In this document: positions 26,146 to 34,520 of the stretch, piece by piece
Layout of the letters: the number at the start of each line of letters is the position of its first letter
Numbering within the stretch: position 1 is the stretch's first letter
Assembly: GCA_036488085.1 (NCBI GenBank)
Contig: DASXHZ010000029.1
Location: 62,001 to 126,000 of the forward strand
DNA from: DASXHZ01 sp036488085
Lineage (GTDB): Bacteria > Acidobacteriota > Thermoanaerobaculia > Gp7-AA8
Length of the DNA stretch: 64,000 nt
Reading direction: 5' to 3'
Notes under the pieces: generated by a model
Seen by the model: the letters and a program-made list of their open reading frames with translations, nothing else
Told to the model about the DNA's origin: nothing
Database searches by the model: none
Position numbers and translations under genes: made by a program

Positions 26146-26151
26146 TAGACT
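26146..26151 (+). promoter_or_regulatory. TAGACT -10-like hexamer
   Basis: TAGACT ends 9 bp before the ATG at 26161. Confidence 0.4.
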
Positions 26152-26160
26152 TCGCCCCCG

Positions 26161-27825
26161 ATGGTCCGATGGGCGTACATGAAGCGGTTCCTGGCAGGGG
26201 CGCTCTTCGGCCTCTACGCCGCGCACCTCCTCTATCTGCTCAACCCGCAGGTGGAGGTCACGCCCGCGAAGCTCATCGGCGTCACGCTCTTCTACGCCGC
26301 CATCGGCGGTCTCCTCTTCGGCACCGCCCTCTGGCTCCTGCGCATCGCGCGCGTCCGCCTCTTCGGCAAGCCGGCCACGAACGGCTACCGCCCCCACGGC
26401 TTCGGCTTCATCGTCCTCGCCGCCTTCATCGCCGCGACGGTCTACTGGATCCACCTCGACGCCGTGCGCGCCTATCTCCCGATCGACGCCGTGCACCTGC
26501 TCATCAAGGCGACGAACCTGATCACACTCGTGGCGTTCATCTTCCTGCTGCTCTGGTTCTTCGAGCGCAACGCAAGCCGGCGCGTCTCCCGCGCCATCTT
26601 CGTGACCGCGCTGCTCACCGTGGTCGTCTCGTCGGTCTTCCTCTACGAGCGCCGCGATACGTACCGGACGGAGAAGAAGAGCGTGGTGGTCGCGAACATC
26701 GGGACGATCGCCGGCGAGCGGCCGGTGATCGTGGTCGCGATCCGCAGTCTCCCCTACGACTGGATCGTGCAGCTCGCCGGCGAAGGGAACCTCCCGTTCT
26801 TCGACGCGGCCCGCCAGCACGCCTACTTCGCCCGCATGGAGCCGTTCGCCACCTCGAGCGACAAGGCGCTGTGGGCCTCGCTCGCGACTGGGAAGCTGCC
26901 ATACCGGCACGGCGTGACCGGGAGCTACTCGTATACGACTCCGCTCAACCGCGACGAGCCGTTCCTGCTCCTGCCGAGCGGCGTCGGCTTCCACGTCTGG
27001 GGCCTGCTCCCCCCCGTGGAGCGCATCTCGGCCTCGCTCCCCTCGGGGAACGCGCTGCCGCTCTGGACGATGTTCGAGCGCCTCTCGTTCCACGCCGCCG
27101 TCGTGAATTGGCCGAAGGCACAGCGCGGGAGCGCCAGCATCGTCGTGACGGACGCCGCGATCCGCACCGCCCCGTACGTGAACGTCGCCAATATCGCGAC
27201 GCTCGCGCAGAAGTTCGACGGCACCGGGAAGGCACGGCCGCGCATCCTCCGCGGGCTGGCGGCCGACGTCGATGCCGTCAATATGCTCCGCAGCATCGCG
27301 GCGCAGCGGACGCTCGGGCTGAACGTCGTCGCTTTGGACGGCTTCTCGGAGGCGCAGCGCGCGCTGCACATCTACGCGAACGCTCTCCCTCCCCGCACTT
27401 CGATGAAGGGGGAGGCGCTCCGTGCCTACGTCGTGCAGCTCGATGCGCTGCTCGCCGGCGTCGCCCGCGACTATCCGGACCATGTGCTGGTGGTGACTTC
27501 GCCCAGCGGCCCGGCCGCCCCTCCCCTCCCCGTCACGCCGTACGCGTTCGTCCGCGAGGCGCTCGCGGTCGACGATCCCGGCGCCGACGACGGATTCGTG
27601 GTGATCACCGGCATCGGCACCACGCACCGCGACAACCCCGCCGCGGCGAAGGTCGACGACATCGTGCCGACGACGCTGTTCGCCGCCGGTCTCCCCGCCG
27701 GCCGCGACATGGACGGCTCGGTGCTCACCGCCGCGTTCGACGACGCTTTCCTGCGGCGCAATGCGCTCTCGCTCATCGCCACGTATGAGGCGAAGCAGAT
27801 CGTGGTGCGGCGGGGCGGTCCGTAG
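26161..27825 (+). CDS. membrane protein with alkaline-phosphatase-superfamily phosphodiesterase-like domain
   Basis: 554 residues. Four or five membrane segments occupy residues 8-165, then a periplasmic domain of the type I phosphodiesterase/alkaline phosphatase fold (SSDKALWASLATGKLPYRHGV, VPTTLFAAGLPAGRDMDGS). The first metal ligand normally carried by a GxD motif is absent (VVAIRSLPYDW), and the usual SDHG block reads TSPSG. The metal site therefore appears degraded and activity is doubtful. A second Met at 26179 is an alternative start. Confidence 0.7.
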   Translation: MVRWAYMKRFLAGALFGLYAAHLLYLLNPQVEVTPAKLIGVTLFYAAIGGLLFGTALWLLRIARVRLFGKPATNGYRPHGFGFIVLAAFIAATVYWIHLDAVRAYLPIDAVHLLIKATNLITLVAFIFLLLWFFERNASRRVSRAIFVTALLTVVVSSVFLYERRDTYRTEKKSVVVANIGTIAGERPVIVVAIRSLPYDWIVQLAGEGNLPFFDAARQHAYFARMEPFATSSDKALWASLATGKLPYRHGVTGSYSYTTPLNRDEPFLLLPSGVGFHVWGLLPPVERISASLPSGNALPLWTMFERLSFHAAVVNWPKAQRGSASIVVTDAAIRTAPYVNVANIATLAQKFDGTGKARPRILRGLAADVDAVNMLRSIAAQRTLGLNVVALDGFSEAQRALHIYANALPPRTSMKGEALRAYVVQLDALLAGVARDYPDHVLVVTSPSGPAAPPLPVTPYAFVREALAVDDPGADDGFVVITGIGTTHRDNPAAAKVDDIVPTTLFAAGLPAGRDMDGSVLTAAFDDAFLRRNALSLIATYEAKQIVVRRGGP

Positions 27826-27830
27826 CGCGC

Positions 27831-28430
27831 TCAACGCTCCACCCAATTCTTTCCGCCGAGATATCGGAGGATGCGCACTTTGGCGCTGACGCCGTACACC
27901 CGCGCACACCAGATCTCGCCGTTGCTGTCAGTGAGGTAGATGCTCCCGGACGTCGCCGCGCCGATGGGGGAAAAAGAGCAGATGGCCGAGGTGCCGAATT
28001 GCACCGGCGAGTCGGTCGGCTTGAGCTTGTCGCCGTCGGGATCGATGATCGTCTTCGACGGGACGGCGATGGAGGCGAAACGGACGGTGTTGAGGACCCG
28101 CTTCGGCCGCGCGATCATTTTGTCGATGCCGCTGTCGATCTCCGCGGTCTTGATGCCATTGCCGTTGCGGTCGTCGTAGAGGGAGTACATCCAGACGGCG
28201 CCGCTCTTCGTGAAGCGGACGCCGACGTTGCGCCCGCTCGTGATGGCGCGCATGCGCGCGCCGCGAAAGACGCTCTGCAGTTCCTCGGCTGCCGCATGGA
28301 CGGCGGCATGCCGCTGCAGCGTGAGCCATGACGGCATCGCGATGGCGCTGAAGAGGCCAACGATGGCGATGACTGTGAGGAGCTCGGTGATGGTGTAGCC
28401 GGAGTTGAGGTTCGGTCTGCGATTGGACAC
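27831..28430 (-). CDS. type IV pilin-like pseudopilin (GspH/FimT type)
   Basis: 199 residues starting at GTG with AAAGGAG upstream. A short basic leader ends in SG before YTITELLTVIAIVGLFSAIAMP: a prepilin peptidase site with Glu at +5 and the hydrophobic assembly helix. The following region resembles GspH/FimT (residues 45-130). The C-terminal part has two cysteines that could form a disulfide (ICSF and IWCAR). It lies downstream of a ComEA-like gene, which suggests a role in a DNA-uptake or type IV pilus machine. Confidence 0.87.
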   Translation of the reverse strand: MSNRRPNLNSGYTITELLTVIAIVGLFSAIAMPSWLTLQRHAAVHAAAEELQSVFRGARMRAITSGRNVGVRFTKSGAVWMYSLYDDRNGNGIKTAEIDSGIDKMIARPKRVLNTVRFASIAVPSKTIIDPDGDKLKPTDSPVQFGTSAICSFSPIGAATSGSIYLTDSNGEIWCARVYGVSAKVRILRYLGGKNWVER

Positions 28431-28444
28431 ACGTTCTCCTTTCT

Positions 28445-28460
28445 GGGTTGCGGGGTTGCG
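28445..28460. repeat. 8-bp tandem repeat, two units
   Basis: GGGTTGCG is repeated twice directly upstream of the pseudopilin ribosome binding site. A related three-unit array lies at 29078-29101. Confidence 0.6.
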
Positions 28461-28464
28461 TGGG

Positions 28465-28530
28465 ATGCGCGCCGCGTTACTCGGCGGCGCGCATCGAAGG
28501 TAAGAGCGCGCCGCGTTCGCGGCGCGCTTA
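28465..28530. terminator. two GC-rich hairpins between comEA-like and pseudopilin genes
   Basis: Hairpin 1 (28465-28494) has 10-bp arms ATGCGCGCCG/CGGCGCGCAT. Hairpin 2 (28505-28528) has 11-bp arms AGCGCGCCGCG/CGCGGCGCGCT with a two-base loop. Both lie just past the comEA-like stop. No T-tract follows, so they could be RNA-stabilising structures or processing sites instead of intrinsic terminators. Confidence 0.5.
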
Positions 28531-28544
28531 GGTGGTGGGACGGC

Positions 28545-28889
28545 CTACTTCGAGGCCGTGGGGGTGGGCTTGCGCGTCTTGCGCGGGGAGGAGACTTTCG
28601 CCGTCAGCGTCGTCTTGCCTTCGACGGCGAGGTAGGCGCTCAGCTTGTCGAACCGCTTCTGGCCGAAGCCTTTCACCTGCATCAGGTCCGTCGCCTTGTG
28701 GAACGGCCCGTGCGCGGTGCGGTAGTCGATGATCTGCTGCGCTGCCTTGACGCCGATGCGCGGGAGGTATCCGAGTTGCGCGGCGTCGGCGGTGTTGAGG
28801 TTGACCACACCCGGCACGTCGGCGAGGGCCGCCGTGGCGAGCGAGAGGATGAGGATTCCGAGAAGCAGGATCGCGGGGGACTTCCGCAT
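28545..28889 (-). CDS. ComEA-like secreted helix-hairpin-helix DNA-binding protein
   Basis: 114 residues. A signal peptide (LLLGILILSLATAALA) precedes a (HhH)2 domain: VNLNTADAAQLGYLPRIGVKAAQQII and later VKGFGQKRFDKL. ComEA proteins bind incoming double-stranded DNA in the periplasm during natural transformation. A basic Lys/Arg/Pro/Ser-rich tail could add nonspecific DNA affinity. AAAGGAG lies upstream. The long C/A-rich leader (28890-28980) is unusual for this window, where leaders are mostly very short. Confidence 0.86.
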   Translation of the reverse strand: MRKSPAILLLGILILSLATAALADVPGVVNLNTADAAQLGYLPRIGVKAAQQIIDYRTAHGPFHKATDLMQVKGFGQKRFDKLSAYLAVEGKTTLTAKVSSPRKTRKPTPTASK

Positions 28890-29169
28890 GGGTCTTGTTC
28901 TCCTTTCGATTGTTTTGGTTGTGTTGTTTGGTTGACTGTCGATGCGTTGTTTGGCTGATTACCCACACTTGAACTTCCATCTGTCTCTTCTGATCACGCC
29001 TTATCTCTCTTCGGCACCACCTCCTTTCGCCGGGACGTAGTTCAAGCGGTCCGCCGAAGTGGCAGATCAGCGCAAGTGGTTGCGCGGTTACGGGGTTACG
29101 CGGTTTGGAGGGGTTGGCGGGGCGTCAAGAAACGACTACGCGGGGGAGCGGACGCAAAGGTTCTTGACG
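28890..29169 (-). promoter_or_regulatory. non-coding leader and spacer upstream of the comEA-like gene
   Basis: No gene is evident. Read on the minus strand, it has a perfect AAAGGAGG ribosome-binding-site-like sequence at about 29027-29034 not followed by a long frame, then a C/A-rich stretch with the direct repeat CCAAACAAC. A short open frame begins at the ATG 28980 and runs out of phase into comEA; it lacks a good ribosome binding site. A leader-mediated control of comEA is possible but unproven. Confidence 0.4.
29078..29101. repeat. 8-bp tandem repeat, three units (GGTTRCGS)
   Basis: GGTTGCGC, GGTTACGG and GGTTACGC follow each other without gap, in the spacer downstream of the serine hydrolase gene. 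Confidence 0.6.
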
Positions 29170-30819
29170 TCAGCGTCTGACGAATCGCAGCTTTCGGAGG
29201 CGGACGTTCAGCGCGTCAACGGCGATCACTCTGTAATGACGATCGCGGACGAAGTGCAGAAACCATTGGCCGCTCTCGTAGCCGTCGGCGAAGAGCTGCG
29301 TGAGAGGCTCGTCATCGAACCGCGGGCGGCGAAGTACGAGGTGGCCGTTCTGCACGAGGAATGTCCATGACGCACCGACCTCGTCGGACACATAGAGGCC
29401 CGCGATATCGCGGGATACGGCATGGTCGTGCGATCCGCTCTGCATGCGAACGAACGACGTCACCGCCGATCCGATATGGCGCTCCAGGCGCCGCGGCAAT
29501 GCGTCACCAGCCGGCGAGAAGGCGAGAAAAATGTCCGGCGGCTCTCCCTTTACGCCGAAGACATTGGGGTTGACCGGAACCAGCTCGTACGTGTCGTGGT
29601 CTGAATCCGTCACCATCACTTTCCCGGCGGCGACGGTCACGACGTTGTAGCTGCCATCGCGATCGTTCCAGTAGGTGCCGGCGACGCGCGCGAGCTCGGC
29701 CGGCGATACCGTCACCTGCGCAGACCCGGCTGCGGCTGTCGCCGGTTGCGTATCGAGGCCGAGGACGGCGCCCGCGATTTGCCGCGGAAGCTGGTGTGCG
29801 TTCCGGCGGACGTTGCAGAGTTGAGCGATGGCGAGATGGTCGTCCGGGAACATCATCAAGTCGCCCACATACCCCGCCTGCGCACCGTCATGCTGGATCA
29901 CACGGTGACCGCGGTAGGTGCGCAGTTCGAGGCCGCCTGCGTAACCGGTCGGCGTACCGTCGGCGAGATGTCCCTCGCGCTGCAGGTCGTCCATTGCCGC
30001 ACCAAGGATCGCCGGATGCTCGAAGCTCGCCGCCCAGATGGCGAGATCGTGGCCCGTCGTGAAGAGATTGGCGGCGCCGACCTGGGAGGAGTCCGGAATT
30101 GCGATGTGGAGCGCATCGTGCTCGCGGACATAGCCCGATGCGCGTCCCGGAACCGGCTCCGAAGCGTCATCGCGGAAGAGCGTCTCCGTCATCCCGAGCG
30201 GCTTGAAAATGCGCTCGGCTGCGAAGGCACGGAGTGACTTGCCCGACACGCGGCGGACGATGATCGCCAGAAGGTCGTAGCCGGTGTCGCTGTAGAGAAA
30301 CTCGCTCCCCGGCGCGAAGTTCGCCGTCCGCTGACGCGCGATAATCGAGAAAACATCCGCCTCCGTAATGTGGTCTTCCCAGGTGTGGAGTCCCGCGGCC
30401 TTCAGCAGCTCCATGTCGTCTTTGAGGCCGCTGGTGTGTCCGAGAAGCTGCCGGATAGTGACGGGACGCGCGTACACGGGAAGCTCTGGAAGGTACCGGC
30501 GAACGTCGGCGTCGATGTCGAGCCGTCCCTCCCTGGCGAGAAGGAACACGGCGAGCGCCGTGAACTGCTTGGCGATCGATCCGGCGAGGAAGACCGTATG
30601 GTTGTTGATTGGCACTCGGAGCTCGACGTTCGCAAGGCCGACGGAGCGCTCATAGACGATTGCACCGTCCTGAACGACGGCCACGGAACATCCCGGCTCG
30701 CCGGCCGATCCCGTCTTCGAGACTAGGTCGTCGACGATTGCCGCCGGTTTCCAGTCGGCCCGCGCCGCCGCGGCAAGGAACGCGACCACGATGACGAACG
30801 CCGCTCTAAAGCGTTTCAT
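29170..30819 (-). CDS. serine hydrolase, beta-lactamase family, with C-terminal extension
   Basis: 549 residues with a signal peptide (AAFVIVVAFLAAAARA). SIAKQF gives the catalytic SxxK near residue 83, YSDTGY the Tyr motif (Asp in place of Asn) and HDGAQAGY the third motif. After about residue 370 comes a beta-rich region of 170 residues (VAGTYWNDRDGSYNVV), as in the D-aminopeptidase and FmtA/EstB-like branches. It is secreted and presumably acts on peptides or esters in the periplasm. It is the second member of this family in the window and only distantly similar to the one at 12804-13859. Confidence 0.87.
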   Translation of the reverse strand: MKRFRAAFVIVVAFLAAAARADWKPAAIVDDLVSKTGSAGEPGCSVAVVQDGAIVYERSVGLANVELRVPINNHTVFLAGSIAKQFTALAVFLLAREGRLDIDADVRRYLPELPVYARPVTIRQLLGHTSGLKDDMELLKAAGLHTWEDHITEADVFSIIARQRTANFAPGSEFLYSDTGYDLLAIIVRRVSGKSLRAFAAERIFKPLGMTETLFRDDASEPVPGRASGYVREHDALHIAIPDSSQVGAANLFTTGHDLAIWAASFEHPAILGAAMDDLQREGHLADGTPTGYAGGLELRTYRGHRVIQHDGAQAGYVGDLMMFPDDHLAIAQLCNVRRNAHQLPRQIAGAVLGLDTQPATAAAGSAQVTVSPAELARVAGTYWNDRDGSYNVVTVAAGKVMVTDSDHDTYELVPVNPNVFGVKGEPPDIFLAFSPAGDALPRRLERHIGSAVTSFVRMQSGSHDHAVSRDIAGLYVSDEVGASWTFLVQNGHLVLRRPRFDDEPLTQLFADGYESGQWFLHFVRDRHYRVIAVDALNVRLRKLRFVRR

Positions 30820-30838
30820 GCGGTAGAGAACCGTCGCT

Positions 30839-30844
30839 TATACT
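30839..30844 (+). promoter_or_regulatory. TATACT -10-like hexamer before clpX-like gene
   Basis: TATACT ends 11 bp before the ATG at 30856. Confidence 0.45.
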
Positions 30845-30855
30845 CATTTCCAGAC

Positions 30856-31890
30856 ATGAAAGAAAAGCGTGAGATCTATCGCTTTCTTCACGTCACTCCC
30901 CGCCGGATCTTCGAACAGCTCGATCAGTACGTGGTCGGGCAGCGCCACGCGAAGGAGGCGCTCGCAGTCGCGGCGTACAACCACCTCAAACGGATCGAGT
31001 ACCTCAAGTTTGGCGGCGAGACGACCATCCGCAAGTCGAACATCCTGATGATCGGGCCCTCGGGATCGGGCAAGACGTACCTGGCCCGCACGCTCGCGAA
31101 GATCCTCGACGTTCCCTTCGCCTACAACGACGCCACCGCGTTCACGGAAGCGGGCTACTACGGCGAGGATGTGGAAGTCGCCATCGGACGCCTCCTCCAC
31201 AGCACGAACCAGAACGTGGACGCGGCGGAGAACGGGATCGTCTTCATCGACGAGATCGACAAGATCGCACGCCGCGGCGGCGGTCCGCGCACCGGCGCCG
31301 GCAATCGCGACATCGGCGGCGAAGGGGTGCAGCAGGCGCTCCTCAAGCTGCTGGAAGGCGAGAAGGTCTTCGTGCCGATGAACGTCACGGCGCACTGGAA
31401 CAAGTACGACTATGTCGAGGTCGACATCTCGAACGTGTTGTTCATCTGCGCCGGCTCGTTCTCGGACCTCAACGACGCGCCGGAAACGAAGCCGATCGGG
31501 TTCTTCGGCGAGGGGATCGGCCGCGACCGCGAGCCGACGAACGATGATCTCGTGAAGTACGGCTTCGTCCCGGAGATCCTCGGCCGCCTACCGATCCGCG
31601 TCCGCCTCGAGCCGCTCGGCGCGAACGAGCTGGTGTCGATCCTCACGGAACCGCGCGAGGCGATGATCCCGGAGTACCAGCGCCTCTGCGCCCTCGACCA
31701 GATCCAGCTCGACTTCACGCGCGACGCGCTGCTCGAGATCGCGGGCGCCGCGATGCACCAACGCCTCGGCGCCCGCGCGCTGCGCGCGATCATGGAGAAG
31801 GTGATGCATCCGATTCTCTTCTCCGGCCCGGAGCGCGCCGGCGAGCGCATCACGATCGAAGCCGATCAGGTACGGCGCGCTCTCGCGTAG
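30856..31890 (+). CDS. ClpX-like AAA+ unfoldase lacking the zinc-binding domain
   Basis: 344 residues, about 70-80 shorter than ClpX because the N-terminal zinc-binding domain is absent. Walker A is GPSGSGKT (67-74), Walker B IVFIDEID (128-135), pore loop 1 is GYYG (100-103; ClpX has GYVG). The ClpP-docking IGF tripeptide is kept (214-216), so partnering with ClpP is plausible. The RKH pore-entrance loop of ClpX is replaced by NVTAHWNKYD. It is probably a specialised ClpX paralogue with altered substrate or adaptor choice. It is followed by nadK at 11 bp. Confidence 0.87.
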   Translation: MKEKREIYRFLHVTPRRIFEQLDQYVVGQRHAKEALAVAAYNHLKRIEYLKFGGETTIRKSNILMIGPSGSGKTYLARTLAKILDVPFAYNDATAFTEAGYYGEDVEVAIGRLLHSTNQNVDAAENGIVFIDEIDKIARRGGGPRTGAGNRDIGGEGVQQALLKLLEGEKVFVPMNVTAHWNKYDYVEVDISNVLFICAGSFSDLNDAPETKPIGFFGEGIGRDREPTNDDLVKYGFVPEILGRLPIRVRLEPLGANELVSILTEPREAMIPEYQRLCALDQIQLDFTRDALLEIAGAAMHQRLGARALRAIMEKVMHPILFSGPERAGERITIEADQVRRALA

Positions 31891-31893
31891 ACT
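31888..31893 (+). promoter_or_regulatory. TAGACT -10-like hexamer before nadK
   Basis: TAGACT spans the clpX-like stop codon and ends 8 bp before the nadK ATG. Confidence 0.35.
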
Positions 31894-31901
31894 CTCGAAT
31901 C

Positions 31902-32765
31902 ATGCAGATGATCGCGATCACGGCGAAAGCGACTTCAGCCGCGGCGCTCGATTACGCGCGCCATGTCGGCGAGGAGCTGGCGCAACGCGGGTTCACCGTC
32001 ATCTGGGACGACGTCACCGCCGCGGCGCTCGGCGACGGGCTGCGCTCCTGTCCGAAGACGGAGCTCGCGGCGGCCGCCGACCTGCTCATCACGTTCGGTG
32101 GCGACGGCACGCTGCTCTCCGTGGCGCGCCACGCGCCCGAGCACGTCCCAATCCTCGGCGTGAACATGGGAACGCTCGGCTTCCTCACGGAAGTGCGCGT
32201 CGAGGAGTTTCCGGAGATGCTGGAGCGCGTGCTCGCCGGCGAGCATTTTGTCGAGCCGCGCGTGACGTTCGACGTCTCGATCCGCGGCCCGCAACGCGAT
32301 GAGTCGGCGCGCTACCGCGTGCTGAACGACGTCGTCATCAATAAGGGCGCGGTGGCACGCATCATCGAGATGAAGGTGACGGTGGCGGGGAACTTCGTCT
32401 CGACGTTCCGCGGGGATGGGCTGATCGTCTCGACCCCGACCGGCTCGACGGCCTACAACCTTTCGGCGGGCGGTCCGATCATCTATCCGACGATGGGGGC
32501 GGTGGTGCTGACGCCGATCTGTCCGCACATGCTGACGAACCGGCCGATCGTGCTGCCGGACGAGTTGGACGTCGAGATCGCGATCACGAAGGATGTCGAG
32601 GGGCATGACATCTATCTCACGCTTGACGGCCAGCAAGGAATCGCAGTGACGCCCTCGGATCGCATCTGCGTCCGCAAGTCGGCGCATCCGATCCTGCTGG
32701 TGCAGTCGCCCGACAAGAATTACTTCGACGTGCTGCGGAACAAACTGAAGTGGGGGGAAGCGTGA
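31902..32765 (+). CDS. nadK: NAD kinase
   Basis: 287 residues. NAD kinase phosphorylates NAD to NADP with ATP or polyphosphate in the cytoplasm. The GGDGT motif (near residue 64), LNDVVI (near 145) and the glycine-rich TPTGSTAYNLSAGGPI are all present. Length is typical. It starts 11 bp after the clpX-like gene and its stop overlaps the start of the amidohydrolase lipoprotein gene (TGATG). Confidence 0.95.
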   Translation: MQMIAITAKATSAAALDYARHVGEELAQRGFTVIWDDVTAAALGDGLRSCPKTELAAAADLLITFGGDGTLLSVARHAPEHVPILGVNMGTLGFLTEVRVEEFPEMLERVLAGEHFVEPRVTFDVSIRGPQRDESARYRVLNDVVINKGAVARIIEMKVTVAGNFVSTFRGDGLIVSTPTGSTAYNLSAGGPIIYPTMGAVVLTPICPHMLTNRPIVLPDELDVEIAITKDVEGHDIYLTLDGQQGIAVTPSDRICVRKSAHPILLVQSPDKNYFDVLRNKLKWGEA

Positions 32766-34453
32766 TGAGTTGCCGGTTGCCAGTTGCCGGTTGCCGGATC
32801 GCGGCCCTCCTTGTGCTCGCCGCCTGCACGAATACGCCAGCACCCAAAAGCATGACGAAGACGAACGACTTGATCCTCATCGGCGGCACGGTGGCCGTCG
32901 GTCCGCAGCAGACGCCGCAGAAGTACGTCGCGATCTACGTGAGCGACGGCGTGATCCGCGACATCGGTACGCCGGACGCGATCCGGAAGGCGCATCCGAA
33001 CACGAACGAGATCGGCGCGCCGAACGCCACGATTCTTCCCGGTCTCACCGACGCGCACGGGCACCTCTACGGCCTCGGCCTGTCGCTCGATCTCGTGAAT
33101 CTGGTCGGATCGGCTTCGTATGACGAAGCGATCGCACGGGTGAAAGAGCGCACGGGCAGCGTTCCCGCGGGTGACTGGGTGCGTGGACGCGGATGGGACC
33201 AGAACCGCTGGCCGGTGAAAGAGTTCCCGACCGCCGCGCCGCTCGACGCCGCGATCCCCGATCATCCGGTGTGGCTCAAGCGCGTCGACGGCCACGCGGG
33301 CGTCGCGAACAGTGCCGCGATGCGCGCGGCCGGCATCACGCGCGAGACGAAGGACCCCGAGGGGGGGCGGATCATCCGCGATGCCTCAGGGAATCCAACT
33401 GGGACGTTCATCGACGACGCGCAGGAGCTGATCGAGAGCAAGATCCCGGCGCCGAGCTTCGCGCAGCGGAAGCAGCAGGTGCTCAACGCCGCGAAAGACA
33501 TCGCGCGCAACGGCCTCACGGAGATGCACGACGCCGGTGCGGACGGCGAGACGATCCGCGCGATGCGCGAGCTGGTCGACGAGGGCCGCTTCCCGATCCG
33601 CATCTACACGATGCTTTCCGGTGACGACCCGAAACTGCTCGCGGAGTGGTTCGCGAAGGGAACGCTGATCGACCACGGCGGACGGCTGACGATCCGCTCC
33701 GTCAAGCTGTACGCGGACGGCGCGCTCGGCTCGCGCGGCGCGCTGCTGCTGGCGCCGTACAGCGACGATCCTTCCAACACAGGTTTGCACGTCACGAAGC
33801 CGGAGGTCATCGGCGCCATCGCGAAGGAGGCGCGGACTCACGGGTTCCAGGTGAACACGCACGCAATTGGCGACGGCGCCGTGCACGAGGTGATCGGCGA
33901 GTACGAGACGGCGGGCGTGACGCCGCAGGACCGCTTCCGGATCGAGCACTTTCAGATCGTGCCGCCCGAGGACTTCGGGCGCATCGCGCGCGACGGGATC
34001 ATCGCGTCGATGCAGCCGACGCACGCCACGAGCGACATGCCGTGGGCGGAGCGGCGCGTCGGACCGGAACGGATCAAGGGCGCCTACGCGTGGCGGACGG
34101 TGCTCAACAGCGGCGCGCGGCTGGCACTCGGATCGGACTTTCCCGTTGAAGACGTGAATCCGTTCTTCGGTATCTACTCGGCGGTGACTCGCCAGGACCA
34201 GCAAGGCAATCCGCCCGGCGGCTGGATGCCGGAGCAGAAGCTGACGCTGGCCGAGGCGATCCGTGGGTTCACGAGCGACGCTGCGTATGCGGCGTTCCAG
34301 GAAGACTCCCGCGGCACGATCGAGGTCGGCAAGCTCGCCGACTTCACGATCGTCGACGGCGATCTCTACACCGCGCCGGCGAGCACGCTGTTCAAGACGA
34401 GGGTGATGTACACGATCGTGAACGGCGAGGTGGTTTACCAGGCACCGTCCTAG
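32765..34453 (+). CDS. amidohydrolase-3 family (YtcJ-like) lipoprotein
   Basis: 562 residues. The N-terminus has a lipobox LLVLAAC, so the protein is probably a lipoprotein facing the periplasm. The binuclear metal site is intact: HGH in TDAHGHLYG, HAIGD, RIEHFQ and GSDFPVEDVNPF. The family hydrolyses C-N bonds of imides, amides and related compounds; the substrate is unknown. The ATG at 32765 overlaps the nadK stop (TGATG). Codons 2-11 are built from a 7-bp tandem repeat, so a change in copy number would shift the frame. Confidence 0.88.
   Translation: MSCRLPVAGCRIAALLVLAACTNTPAPKSMTKTNDLILIGGTVAVGPQQTPQKYVAIYVSDGVIRDIGTPDAIRKAHPNTNEIGAPNATILPGLTDAHGHLYGLGLSLDLVNLVGSASYDEAIARVKERTGSVPAGDWVRGRGWDQNRWPVKEFPTAAPLDAAIPDHPVWLKRVDGHAGVANSAAMRAAGITRETKDPEGGRIIRDASGNPTGTFIDDAQELIESKIPAPSFAQRKQQVLNAAKDIARNGLTEMHDAGADGETIRAMRELVDEGRFPIRIYTMLSGDDPKLLAEWFAKGTLIDHGGRLTIRSVKLYADGALGSRGALLLAPYSDDPSNTGLHVTKPEVIGAIAKEARTHGFQVNTHAIGDGAVHEVIGEYETAGVTPQDRFRIEHFQIVPPEDFGRIARDGIIASMQPTHATSDMPWAERRVGPERIKGAYAWRTVLNSGARLALGSDFPVEDVNPFFGIYSAVTRQDQQGNPPGGWMPEQKLTLAEAIRGFTSDAAYAAFQEDSRGTIEVGKLADFTIVDGDLYTAPASTLFKTRVMYTIVNGEVVYQAPS
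32770..32797 (+). repeat. 7-bp tandem repeat TTGCCRG, four units, at the start of a lipoprotein gene
   Basis: TTGCCGG, TTGCCAG, TTGCCGG, TTGCCGG lie head to tail within the signal-peptide codons of the amidohydrolase lipoprotein. Seven is not a multiple of three, so gain or loss of one unit frameshifts the gene. Confidence 0.85.
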
Positions 34454-34476
34454 GTCAACATCAGAACGAAGCCGGG

Positions 34477-34482
34477 TATACT
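34477..34482 (+). promoter_or_regulatory. TATACT -10-like hexamer
   Basis: TATACT lies 38 bp before the ATG at 34521, which also has GGAGG upstream: a conventional leader, unlike most genes here. Confidence 0.4.
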
Positions 34483-34520
34483 TCCCGCACAGCATCTCCC
34501 CTTAAATCTGGAGGACACCC

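Noticed and set aside
28528..28980. A 150-codon frame overlapping the comEA-like gene from an ATG at 28980.
   Set aside because: It lacks a good ribosome binding site and its second half is antiphase to a clear HhH protein.
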